Source: Gemmatimonadota bacterium
Lineage (GTDB): Bacteria > Gemmatimonadota > Gemmatimonadetes > Longimicrobiales > Gaopeijiaceae
Direction of reading: 5' to 3'
NCBI GenBank assembly: GCA_030618065.1
Contig: JAUXEE010000005.1
Coordinates: 1-22,906, forward strand
Length of the DNA stretch: 22,906 nt
Shown: positions 1 to 8,161 of the stretch, piece by piece
Layout of the letters: each line of letters opens with the position of its first letter
Numbering within the stretch: the first letter of the stretch is position 1
The notes under the pieces: generated by a model
The model's database searches: none
Seen by the model: only the letters and a program-made list of their open reading frames with translations
What the model was told of the DNA's origin: nothing
Translations under genes and position numbers: made by a program

Positions 1-944
1 CCGGCGATGGGCCGCACCGTGACCGTGCCATCCTCCACCCTTACCAGGACCTCCGGGGAAGTCCCCACCAGCTTCAGGCCGTCCAACTCCAGGAAATAGA
101 GGTAGGGCGAGGGATTCACCCTCCTGAGAACCCGGTAGAGGTCAAATGGACGGCCCTGGAAGGGCATGCTCAAGCGTTGGCTCAGGACCACCTGAAAGGC
201 GTCTCCTTCCCGGATGTACTCTTGGATTCGCTCCACCCCCTCCTGAAAAGCGCCCTTCGTTAGGCTGCTCGTGAAGGGAGGATCTTCCGCCGGCTCCGGT
301 TTGAGGTCCAAGGGAGAAAGAGCGGGCCCTTCCTCCAGACGCCGGATCATCTCCTGGGCCCGCCGCCCCCCCTCCTGGTACCGGGCCCGGAGCTCGGCTT
401 CGGACAGGTCGGGATCGATGGGTACGGCTGCTACGGCCAGCCCCCTCCCCAGAAGGTTGTCGATGACGAGAACCAGGTCGGTGAAGAGGAAGAGGCCGTC
501 GGGCAGATCCAGGTCATCGGGAGGCGCGTCGGGAAGCCGTTCGATGTGCCTCACTACATCGTATCCAAAGAACCCCACCGCACCTCCCCAGAAACGGGGG
601 AGCCCCTCCACCCGGGCCGCCCGCCGGGCCCTGAGACGCCGGTCCAAGTCTTCCAGAGGATCGGGGGCTTCCACCTCTTTCCACCCGCTTCCCGGTCGCC
701 AAAGGCTTACCTTTCCGCCCTTCAAGCGCCAAGCTTCCCGGGGCTGGCTTCCCAAGAAGGAGTAACGGGCCCATTGTTCTCCCCCGACGACCGACTCCAG
801 GAGAAAGCCGAAGGGGGGACGGTAGAGCTTTTCGTAGGCCGTAACGGCAGTGTCGGTATCGAAGAGAAACTCCCGCCACACCGGGACAACCCCCGCATCA
901 CCGGAGAGCGTCAAGAACTCAGGGAAGGAAGGAAAGAGTCGCAT
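1..944 (-). CDS. trpE: Anthranilate synthase component I, partial (C-terminus outside the window)
   Basis: This is the large subunit of anthranilate synthase, which converts chorismate to anthranilate in the first committed step of tryptophan synthesis. I translated 314 residues from an ATG at 944-942. The N-terminal domain carries LLES at residues 48-51 with a serine at 62, the LLES-x10-S element known in TrpE for tryptophan feedback binding. Further on, the stretch GDAFQVVLSQRL opens the chorismate-binding catalytic domain. The window ends at PIAG, the start of the conserved PIAGTRPRG motif, so roughly the last third is missing. The start is limited by an in-frame TGA about 30 bases upstream. 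No clear Shine-Dalgarno sequence precedes it, so it may be leaderless or weakly translated. PabB is a less likely alternative because of the feedback element. The gene is divergent from the hydantoinase-like gene across 70 bp. Confidence 0.9.
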   Translation of the reverse strand, partial: MRLFPSFPEFLTLSGDAGVVPVWREFLFDTDTAVTAYEKLYRPPFGFLLESVVGGEQWARYSFLGSQPREAWRLKGGKVSLWRPGSGWKEVEAPDPLEDLDRRLRARRAARVEGLPRFWGGAVGFFGYDVVRHIERLPDAPPDDLDLPDGLFLFTDLVLVIDNLLGRGLAVAAVPIDPDLSEAELRARYQEGGRRAQEMIRRLEEGPALSPLDLKPEPAEDPPFTSSLTKGAFQEGVERIQEYIREGDAFQVVLSQRLSMPFQGRPFDLYRVLRRVNPSPYLYFLELDGLKLVGTSPEVLVRVEDGTVTVRPIA

Positions 945-1014
945 GAACTGGATGGTTGCGGGGATGGCTCCGCATCACCTCTTGGGGGAATCCTGTCGGC
1001 CGGAGCGAGATTGA

Positions 1015-3000
1015 ATGTCCTCGGGTACTGATCGTACGTCAACCGCCATTCTCGCCGTGGATACCGGGGGGACATTCACCGACCTTCTTCTGCTGGCCGA
1101 CGGTGTCCTTACGACTTTGAAAGTGCCTTCAACCCCTCGGGATCCGGCAGATGCCGTTCTGGCTGGAAGCAGGCAGCTCTTGGGGAGCCAGAGGCCACAC
1201 CGCCTCCTCCATGGCTCCACCGTGGCCACCAACTGCCTCCTGGAGAGAAAGGGGGCACGAGTGGTCCTGGTGACCAACCGCGGCTTCGAGGACGTGATTG
1301 AGATCGGCCGCCAGAACCGACCCCAACTCTATGCCCTGGTAGGCCATCGGCCTACACCCCTGGTCGCCCGAGAGGACCGTGTGGGGATCGGTGGCCGGCT
1401 CGGGCCGGAGGGGGAGGAGATCGAGGGCCTGGATGCCGGGGAAGTGGCCGGGTTGATGACTCGGGTAGAGGGGGCGGAGGCCCTGGCGGTGGTTCTTCTC
1501 CACTCGTACGCGAATCCGGACCATGAGGAGGCCGTGGCTGCGGCGCTGGAGAAACTGGACCTTCCCCTCTCCGTCTCCTCTCGCCTCCTCCCGGAACACC
1601 GGGAGTACGAGCGAACCTCCACAACGGCGGTGAACGCATACGTCTCCCCCGTCATGTCCAAGTATTTGAGCAGACTCGACCAGGAGAGCGGGGCCCAACC
1701 CGTTCACATCATGAGCTCGAACGGGGGAGCCGTTCCGGTTGAGCGAGCCATCCGGGAACCGGTCCATACGGTCCTGTCCGGCCCCGCTGGTGGAGTGGTG
1801 GGCGCCCTGGCCTGGGCGAAACGATCAGGGTTCGAACAGATCATCACCTTTGACATGGGCGGCACCTCCACCGACGTCTCTCTCTGTCCCGGCAGGCCCA
1901 TCCACACCCGGGAGTTCGAGATCGCAGGACAACCCGTGGCCGTCCCTGTCATCGACATCCACACGGTGGGGGCCGGCGGCGGATCCTTGGCCAGGGTGGA
2001 TCCGGGTGGCGCCCTCCGAGTCGGGCCCGAGAGCGCCGGAGCCGACCCGGGCCCCATCGCCTACGGACGGGGGGGGGAAGAGCTCACCGTCACCGATGCC
2101 CATGTGTGGCTGGGACGTCTCCCACCGGAGGCTTTCCTGGGTGGAGAAGGAAGCTTGGACAGGGCACTCATCGCCGGGCCTATGGAGACGCTGGCAAGAA
2201 CTCTGGGCAAATCGCCGGAGGACGCCGCCGAGGGGATCCTCTCCGTGGCGAACACGGCCATGGAAGGTGCCCTACGGGTCATCTCCGTGGAGCGGGGATT
2301 CGATCCCGCCGACTTCGTCCTGGTGGCTTTCGGCGGAGCCGGCGCCCTCCACGTGGCCGAGTTGGTGGAGCGCCTGGGAGCCGAACGAGCTCTGGTCCCC
2401 CCTGATCCGGGGCTCCTCTCCGCCTATGGAATGTTGGCGGCCTCCCCGACCCGTGAAGTGTCCCGCACCCTCCTGATCTCGTCCTTCGATCTCAATCAAG
2501 AGACACGGTTGGAGGAGGCATTCCGGGGACTGGAGGCCCAAGCCGTCGAAGAGATGGTCACGGAAGGAAATGACCCGGACTCCCTCACGGTGTGGCATTG
2601 GGTGGATGCCCGGTATCGGGGTCAGAGCTTCGAGCTCCGTGTGCCCCGGGAGAACTGGGTCGAGGCATTCCACCAAACTCACAAGGATCGTTACGGCTAC
2701 GCGCGTGACGGGATTCCGGTGGAGGCCGTAACTCTTCGAGCGGTTGCGGAAGCGCCTCCCCTTCCCCTGTCACCCGTCCCCCTCCCGGAAGCGGACGCCG
2801 AGCCGCCGGTGGAAATGAGCACCGCCTATTACAATGGGAACGAGATTCAGATACGACGAGTATGGCGAAAAGATCTCTTGAAGGGGCACACTCTCAGAGG
2901 CCCCGCCATCGTCATGGAGTACTCTTCGACGACCTGGCTCCCTCCTGGGTGGCACCTGGAAGTGGACGCGTGGGGCAGCCTTCAACTCGCCAAGGAGTAG
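1015..3000 (+). CDS. HyuA-type hydantoinase/5-oxoprolinase subunit A family protein
   Basis: The protein has 661 residues and belongs to the ATP-dependent hydantoinase/oxoprolinase A family, whose members open cyclic amides (N-methylhydantoin, 5-oxoproline) or act as carboxylase subunits. An actin-like ATPase fold is visible: DTGGTFTD at residues 16-23 (phosphate loop 1), HGSTVATN at 66-73, SGPAGG at 255-260, FDMGGTSTD at 279-287 (phosphate loop 2), a GPESAGADPGP segment at 337-347, and FGGAGALH at 439-446 (adenosine loop). The length is normal for a stand-alone A subunit. A GGAG about ten bases before the ATG supports the start. The usual HyuB partner is not present on either side: upstream is divergent trpE and downstream is a DUF2723 membrane protein. 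The exact substrate cannot be told from the sequence, so I give no gene symbol. Confidence 0.88.
   Translation: MSSGTDRTSTAILAVDTGGTFTDLLLLADGVLTTLKVPSTPRDPADAVLAGSRQLLGSQRPHRLLHGSTVATNCLLERKGARVVLVTNRGFEDVIEIGRQNRPQLYALVGHRPTPLVAREDRVGIGGRLGPEGEEIEGLDAGEVAGLMTRVEGAEALAVVLLHSYANPDHEEAVAAALEKLDLPLSVSSRLLPEHREYERTSTTAVNAYVSPVMSKYLSRLDQESGAQPVHIMSSNGGAVPVERAIREPVHTVLSGPAGGVVGALAWAKRSGFEQIITFDMGGTSTDVSLCPGRPIHTREFEIAGQPVAVPVIDIHTVGAGGGSLARVDPGGALRVGPESAGADPGPIAYGRGGEELTVTDAHVWLGRLPPEAFLGGEGSLDRALIAGPMETLARTLGKSPEDAAEGILSVANTAMEGALRVISVERGFDPADFVLVAFGGAGALHVAELVERLGAERALVPPDPGLLSAYGMLAASPTREVSRTLLISSFDLNQETRLEEAFRGLEAQAVEEMVTEGNDPDSLTVWHWVDARYRGQSFELRVPRENWVEAFHQTHKDRYGYARDGIPVEAVTLRAVAEAPPLPLSPVPLPEADAEPPVEMSTAYYNGNEIQIRRVWRKDLLKGHTLRGPAIVMEYSSTTWLPPGWHLEVDAWGSLQLAKE
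2992..2997 (+). promoter_or_regulatory. Ribosome binding site for the DUF2723 gene
   Basis: AAGGAG lies inside the last codons of the hydantoinase-like gene, six bases before the ATG at 3004. It fixes that start and suggests that the two genes are translated from one message. Confidence 0.7.
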
Positions 3001-3003
3001 AGC

Positions 3004-5322
3004 ATGGTGGAAGCCGCCGGGAACCGTGGGGATCGAAACGGGGTGACGCAGCCTTACGGATGGGCTCTCCTGGCCACCCTCGTGGTGGCCCTGCTCTACA
3101 TCGTCACCCTCGCCCCCACGACGGCTTTTTGGGATACCAGCGAGTACATCGCGACCGTCCACATCCTGGGGATTCCCCACCCTCCAGGTAACCCCCTCTT
3201 CGTCGTCCTCGCCCGGGCCTGGGAAATCCTTCTGGCCCCCCTGGGGCTGTCCGTAGCCGTCAAGATCAACCTTTTCTCCACCACTATGAGCGCCTTGGCT
3301 CATGGTTTCTGGTTCCTGGTGGTTCACCACATCCTTCGTCATTTCACGGAAGATCGAGTGTTCCCCCTGGTGGGAGCTTTCGTGGCCGTGTTGGTGAGCG
3401 CCACGGCCTTCACCGTCTGGAACCAATCCAATGTCAACGAGAAGGTCTACACCGTCTCCCTCTTCACCATCGCCCTCCTCTCCTGGCTGGCCTTCCACTG
3501 GAGAGAGAACCTGGGAAGAGGAAAGGACGACAACCTCCTCATTCTCATGGTGTTCATCCTGGCCTTGTCGGTGGGGAACCACCTCATGGCCTTCCTCGCG
3601 GCCCCGGCCCTTGGCCTCTTCGTCCTCTTGGTTCACCCCCGGGCACTTCTCAACTGGAAGCTCTACCTGGCCGCGGTCATCGCCACCTTTCTGGGCCTCT
3701 CCATTCACCTCTACCTACCCCTCCGTGCAGCCCTGGACCCCGTCATCAATGAGGCATCCCCCACCTGTGAGACTCTGACGGGAGCCCTGACCAGCATTCT
3801 CACCTGGGGCCAGGGGGGATGCGAGAACCTCTCGGAGGCCCTGAGCCGGAAGCAGTACGTCAAGCCACCTCTCATTCCGAGATCGGCGCCCCTGCATCTC
3901 CAGTTCGCCAATTATTTCCAGTACTTCGACTGGCAGTGGGCACGGATGCTTCAGGGAACACAGGTGGTGTTCGCGGTGGCGAGGCTGCCCTTCACCCTCC
4001 TTTTCACCGGACTGGGGGTTTATGGGGCCCTGGAGCACTTCCGCAAAGACCGGGTGAGCTGGTGGTATTTGATCAGCCTCTTCGGCACCCTCTCCGTCGC
4101 CCTCCTCTTCTATCTGAACTTCAAGTACGGATTCTCCTTACAGGACCCTCTGGGAGAACTTTCCGCTCACGAGGTCAGAGAGCGGGACTATTTCTTCATG
4201 GTCAGCTTTTCGGTCTGGGGCCTCTGGGCCGGCATGGGGATCGCGGGCCTTTGGCGAAAGCTGGCTGGAGGATTGGCAAGAGGCTATAAAAGGACCTCTC
4301 CGGTGTTGCTCATCGCGGCGATCCCCCTGTTGCTGAACTGGTCCTGGGCCAGCCGAGCAGGGGATTACTCCGCGCGGGACTGGGCTTACAACCTCCTGAT
4401 GAGCGCGGAGCCCTACGGAGTGATCTTCACCAACGGGGACAATGACACCTTCCCCCTCTGGTATCTCCAGGAGGCAGAGGGAATCCGGCAGGACGTAACT
4501 GTCATCGTCACCTCTTATCTGAATATCGACTGGTATGCCTTTCAGCTCCGGAAGCTGACCACCCCCTGCCCGGATGGGACGGATCCCGCGGCCGATCCAA
4601 CCCGCATCGTGTGTCAGCGGCCGTACACCTCCGAGGGCTCCCCAGGAGCCGAGTACGCCGGCCCGGCCAAGGCTGAGGCGGTTCGGCTTGCGGGGAAGGT
4701 TCCTATCCTCATGGATGGCCCCATCCGGCCTCCCACTCGCTCCATCCTGGCTCTGAATGACGCCACCATCGACCAGGTGGCCCAGACTTTAGTGCCTTTG
4801 AGGGAGGATCGAGTCGTGGATCTGGGTCATGGAATTTCGGCTCAACTGGCGGGGGGAACGGTCATCGAACCCTGGCACCAGTTCGCCCTATCCATCATCA
4901 GCACGGCCCTGGGTGACCGCCCGATCTATTTCGCTTCCAGTGGGAACGCTGCGGGCCACCTGGGCCTCAGCCCCTTCCTCGTCCGGCAAGGTCTGGCCTT
5001 CCGACTCCAGGAGGGGCTTCCCGATGCGGAAGCCCTGGAAGGAGTGGTGGAATTACCCCTTTCATCCTCCTCCAACATCACGGGGATCTTCCTCGATGTC
5101 CATCGGACCAGGACGCTGGCTTCGGAGGTGTTCATGCATCGAAATGGACTCCCTGACGAGTGGCCCCGATGGCCATGGAGGGCTGTGTTGGGAATCCCCA
5201 GTTACTACTCCTGGGTCCACTACGCCCTATACCAAGGGGCGCTCCTGGAAGGCGACGCTGAAGAGGCGGAGTTGAGCCTGGACCGGGCGGAAGCGTGGGC
5301 CAGGCTGAGGGCAGCCGGTTAG
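3004..5322 (+). CDS. DUF2723 family multi-pass membrane protein (TMEM260 / O-mannosyltransferase-like)
   Basis: The protein has 772 residues. The N-terminal part matches the DUF2723 family, which is distantly related to GT-C glycosyltransferases that use lipid-linked sugars. The signature is FWDTSEYI at residues 42-49, with acidic D44 and E47 in the first extracytoplasmic loop, followed by GIPHPPGNPLF at 56-66. Many hydrophobic segments follow between residues 18 and 445, for example 21-36, 122-137, 178-210, 219-238 and 353-371. After the last membrane segment comes a soluble part of about 320 residues that opens with the motif NGDNDTFPLWYLQ at 477-489, which I recall as typical of long DUF2723 proteins in Bacteroidota and relatives. 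The start is supported by AAGGAG six bases upstream. The acceptor and donor are unknown, so glycosyl transfer is inference from family relationship. The stop codon lies at the junction of two tandem repeat units. Confidence 0.88.
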   Translation: MVEAAGNRGDRNGVTQPYGWALLATLVVALLYIVTLAPTTAFWDTSEYIATVHILGIPHPPGNPLFVVLARAWEILLAPLGLSVAVKINLFSTTMSALAHGFWFLVVHHILRHFTEDRVFPLVGAFVAVLVSATAFTVWNQSNVNEKVYTVSLFTIALLSWLAFHWRENLGRGKDDNLLILMVFILALSVGNHLMAFLAAPALGLFVLLVHPRALLNWKLYLAAVIATFLGLSIHLYLPLRAALDPVINEASPTCETLTGALTSILTWGQGGCENLSEALSRKQYVKPPLIPRSAPLHLQFANYFQYFDWQWARMLQGTQVVFAVARLPFTLLFTGLGVYGALEHFRKDRVSWWYLISLFGTLSVALLFYLNFKYGFSLQDPLGELSAHEVRERDYFFMVSFSVWGLWAGMGIAGLWRKLAGGLARGYKRTSPVLLIAAIPLLLNWSWASRAGDYSARDWAYNLLMSAEPYGVIFTNGDNDTFPLWYLQEAEGIRQDVTVIVTSYLNIDWYAFQLRKLTTPCPDGTDPAADPTRIVCQRPYTSEGSPGAEYAGPAKAEAVRLAGKVPILMDGPIRPPTRSILALNDATIDQVAQTLVPLREDRVVDLGHGISAQLAGGTVIEPWHQFALSIISTALGDRPIYFASSGNAAGHLGLSPFLVRQGLAFRLQEGLPDAEALEGVVELPLSSSSNITGIFLDVHRTRTLASEVFMHRNGLPDEWPRWPWRAVLGIPSYYSWVHYALYQGALLEGDAEEAELSLDRAEAWARLRAAG

Positions 5323-5358
5323 GCTGAGGACAGCCGGCCAGGCTGAGGGCAGTCGGCT
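5302..5358 (+). repeat. Three tandem copies of a 19-bp unit spanning a stop codon
   Basis: The unit AGGCTGAGGGCAGCCGGTT occurs at 5302-5320, with close copies at 5321-5339 and 5340-5358 that each differ at a few bases. The TAG of the DUF2723 gene (5320-5322) sits across the first junction. CAGCC and GGCTG from neighbouring copies can pair into small hairpins with five-base loops. The repeat fills the gap between two convergent genes. No T-tract follows, so it is not a clear intrinsic terminator. Confidence 0.85.
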
Positions 5359-5364
5359 CGGTTC

Positions 5365-8157
5365 CTAGCGAACTCGGAGGAGGCCCACCCCGGCAGGAAG
5401 GGTCTTGAGGAAGATCCTGCCCTTTTCAGGATGCTCTCTGAAGTCGAAAATCCCGTCGAAGAACTCGGGGGCCCGTTCCACCACGGATCCCCGGGTCAAG
5501 AGGAGGACCTGAGGAATTCGAGATAAGATCCTCCTTAGAAGGCTCAGGGCTCGAAGCTGGTCCTCGGCGCCCATCCGGTCGAAGGGATCTCCCAAGACGA
5601 AGGACCCTAGAGGGTTCCAATCCTCGGCAAGGAGCTCCACCAAGGCCATCCGAAGAGCGACCACAGCGGCAGCTCGGTCTTCGTCGGCCTCCACCCCGGC
5701 TGCCCCTCCCCCGTCGACCAACTGAACTTCCCCCCCTTCATCACCCGATCCCAGTCCCAGGATCCTCCCTCCGGTGAGGCGATTCAACCTCCGACCGCCG
5801 CGATTCAAGAGGCGGGTCCGGCACTCCGATGCGATCTCATCCTCGAGGGCCCGAGCCAGATCGTAGAGGCTACGGGCGGTGGGCGGGGTTTCTGGGATCT
5901 CCCCGGGACCATCCCTGAAAGCTTCCAGCTCTTCAAGGGCGACTCCCCTCTCATTGCCCTCCTTCAGCAAGAGATCGAGCCGATCCTTCAACTCCTTTTC
6001 CCGAACCCTCAACTCGTCCAATTCCCTCTGGGAGGACCGGGCACGCTCCAGGCGTTCCGTGCAATCCTCGAATTGGGCGTTCAAACGGAGGGATTGCCCC
6101 TCCAACTCGATGAGATCCTGGGGCTTCCCTTCCAACTGCTCCCACCGCCGACGCCACCATTGGCCGTCCTGAACCAGCGCCTCCCACTCGTCCTGGAGTT
6201 CCTCCAGCACCTCCTGGAAGTGCTCGGCGAGAAGACGCCCGCAGGTGGGGCAGGGACTGTCTGGGCCCAGCGTCTCCAGTTTCCGGATACGATCCCTGAG
6301 TTCTCTCCCCCGGTCCCTGTAGGTCAGGAGGTGGGTCTCGGCGTCTTGCCGCTCCCTGTGCCACTCCATGGTCCCGGCCCCCAAATCTCCGCCGATCTCC
6401 GTTACGCCCCCTCGGAGGTCCAGCAACTCAGCCTCAAGCTCCGCCATTCTTTCCGGAACGTCCTGCAGGGCCCTGAGCTGGCTCTTCAGATCCGCCATCT
6501 CCGATTCCACCATCAACCGCTCGTAGTCTCGAGCCGAGATCTCACCCAGATCCTGATCCCTCCTCAGCCCCGGATACCGCTCCGAAAGGGCCGACAAGAG
6601 GCCCTCCAGCTCCTTGACTCCCCGGGCCGCGGCCAACAACGTCTCCCCGCCGCCGAGAACATCCTCGGGCGAATCTCCCCCCACTCCACACCAGGCCAGG
6701 GCGACGCTCTCCACCGGAAGGCCCCATTCGGTGAAGGAGCCCTCGGCTCCTTCCACCGGGGAGTTGGCCGCCGACGCACCGGTCCTCCTCCAGAAGCTCC
6801 CCTCCCGGATCCCCAGACGGAGGGCGAGAGCAGCCTTCTCCTCTTCTTCGCCGGCCTCAGACGCCCCCGCCCCCGGAAGCTCCGCGCTTATCCCCACCCC
6901 CCAAAGGAGTGTATTGGCGAAGGCCTGAAGGGTCCTGCCATCACTTCCCATCCACCCCAGAAGTCCCTCCCTCGCTTCCATGCTCACCTTCCCCAGGAAG
7001 GGGAGTCCTGATCCGTGGAACTCCCGGATGAGGAGCTCCTCCTCCAACCCTCGAGCATCTACCGGAGTCAGGGTCTCCCCGGTGAACTCTCCCAGAAGGG
7101 ATTCGATCCCCTCGCCCCGCCCTTCCTCTTCCTTGATCCTCTCCTTGAGAGCCCGAAGAGCGAAGCCTCGATCTCTCGCCACCAACGGCAAGGGGTTGTC
7201 TCCGGCCAGGTTCTGGAAGTCATCCACCTCGATGGCCAGATGGAGAGCCTGATCCCTCAACTTCGCGAAGAGCCCCTGGTCCTCCCGCTTCACCTCTTCC
7301 GGGGTGAGGCCTTCGATTCGGAGGCGTACGATCTTCCCTTCGATCCCTCCAGGGACCTCCCCCAGAACCTCCTTGACCTTCCCGGCAAGCTTCGACGACT
7401 CCCCCCGGGGGATCCGGATGGGGGCCAAAGCCACCACGGCCCGGCCGGGAATCGGATGGAACCGGGAGGTGCCTGACTCGAGGTCGAAGGACAAGAAACC
7501 CTTTTCCTGTGCAGCCTCCCGCCAGGGTTCCGGCCCCACCCTCTCTAGGGAGCCCGAGTAGTACACCCCGGGGGCCACCTGTTGGTGCTGGTGGAGGTAA
7601 CCGAGGGCCACGTAGTCCCAGGGGGCCGGGTCCAGGGGAAGGCCAGGGCCGGCCCCGGTTCCCACCCCGGCGTACGCCAGCAGGAGGTTCCAGCGAGCCT
7701 CGGGGTGGGTTCGAAGCTCAGGAAAGGGCCGGCGGACCACCGCTCCGTGGGGAACCAGATAGAGGTGCGTCTCCAGATCTCGCAGGAATACGGATCGGGC
7801 TCTCCCGGTCACAGCTTCCACATTCGGGAAGGGATCCAGGGCTGCCAGGGCCCCGGGATCCCTCATCGGCCGGGGGGTATCTCTGGCCCCCGCTACCATG
7901 AAGATCTGAGTCGAGGGAATGGCGATGCGGAGAGCCTCCAGACCTTGGGCCAGGGCCACCAGGGCCCCTGGAGGCGGGTCCGGTCGATCGAAAATATCCC
8001 CCAAAAGGAGAATCAGCTCCGGCTTGAGCTGAATGACCTCCTGGACCGCCCGCTGGAACGCCAGGGCAACGTCTCGCTCCCTGACATTTTTTCCACGCTC
8101 CGCCCGATCATAGGCTCGGTGGCCCAGATGAAGATCGGAAATGTGGACCAGGAGCAT
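5365..8157 (-). CDS. SbcD-SbcC (Mre11-Rad50) like single-chain fusion with degenerate catalytic motifs
   Basis: The protein has 930 residues. Residues 1-330 resemble the SbcD/Mre11 metallophosphoesterase: VHISDLHLGH at 4-13 (D8, H10) and GDIFDR at 53-58 (D54) are kept. However, GNHD has become GARD (90-93), the histidine of the next motif is replaced (LLAYAG, Y162), and GHIH has become GYLH (186-189). Residues 380-930 resemble a short SbcC/Rad50. Where a Walker A is expected there is GSDGRTLQ (404-411) with no GKS/T. A coiled coil at about 548-745 holds a zinc-hook CPTC at 636-639. The C-terminal lobe has EADED in place of LSGGE (823-827), VLGDPFD in place of LDEPxxxLD (854-860), and LLTRG in place of the H-loop SH (886-890). 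The frame is intact throughout. The TAG is 42 bp from the convergent DUF2723 stop, and the start lies 4 bp after the upstream gene. By inference it is a structural DNA-tethering pseudoenzyme; family resemblance is clear, function is not. Confidence 0.8.
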   Translation of the reverse strand: MLLVHISDLHLGHRAYDRAERGKNVRERDVALAFQRAVQEVIQLKPELILLLGDIFDRPDPPPGALVALAQGLEALRIAIPSTQIFMVAGARDTPRPMRDPGALAALDPFPNVEAVTGRARSVFLRDLETHLYLVPHGAVVRRPFPELRTHPEARWNLLLAYAGVGTGAGPGLPLDPAPWDYVALGYLHQHQQVAPGVYYSGSLERVGPEPWREAAQEKGFLSFDLESGTSRFHPIPGRAVVALAPIRIPRGESSKLAGKVKEVLGEVPGGIEGKIVRLRIEGLTPEEVKREDQGLFAKLRDQALHLAIEVDDFQNLAGDNPLPLVARDRGFALRALKERIKEEEGRGEGIESLLGEFTGETLTPVDARGLEEELLIREFHGSGLPFLGKVSMEAREGLLGWMGSDGRTLQAFANTLLWGVGISAELPGAGASEAGEEEEKAALALRLGIREGSFWRRTGASAANSPVEGAEGSFTEWGLPVESVALAWCGVGGDSPEDVLGGGETLLAAARGVKELEGLLSALSERYPGLRRDQDLGEISARDYERLMVESEMADLKSQLRALQDVPERMAELEAELLDLRGGVTEIGGDLGAGTMEWHRERQDAETHLLTYRDRGRELRDRIRKLETLGPDSPCPTCGRLLAEHFQEVLEELQDEWEALVQDGQWWRRRWEQLEGKPQDLIELEGQSLRLNAQFEDCTERLERARSSQRELDELRVREKELKDRLDLLLKEGNERGVALEELEAFRDGPGEIPETPPTARSLYDLARALEDEIASECRTRLLNRGGRRLNRLTGGRILGLGSGDEGGEVQLVDGGGAAGVEADEDRAAAVVALRMALVELLAEDWNPLGSFVLGDPFDRMGAEDQLRALSLLRRILSRIPQVLLLTRGSVVERAPEFFDGIFDFREHPEKGRIFLKTLPAGVGLLRVR

Positions 8158-8161
8158 GGGA

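Noticed and set aside
2770..3708. A 312-codon minus-strand open frame opposite the hydantoinase and DUF2723 genes
   Set aside because: It is a GC-driven shadow of two well-supported genes, and its charged, low-complexity translation matches no fold I recognise.
5302..5358. The tandem repeats as a CRISPR array
   Set aside because: The units are directly adjacent with no spacers, only three copies exist, and no cas gene is near.
6636..6656. LGGGETLL in the SbcC-like half (residues 501-508) as a possible ABC signature
   Set aside because: It lies before the coiled coil in the N-terminal lobe, whereas the signature must be in the C-terminal lobe; a chance resemblance.
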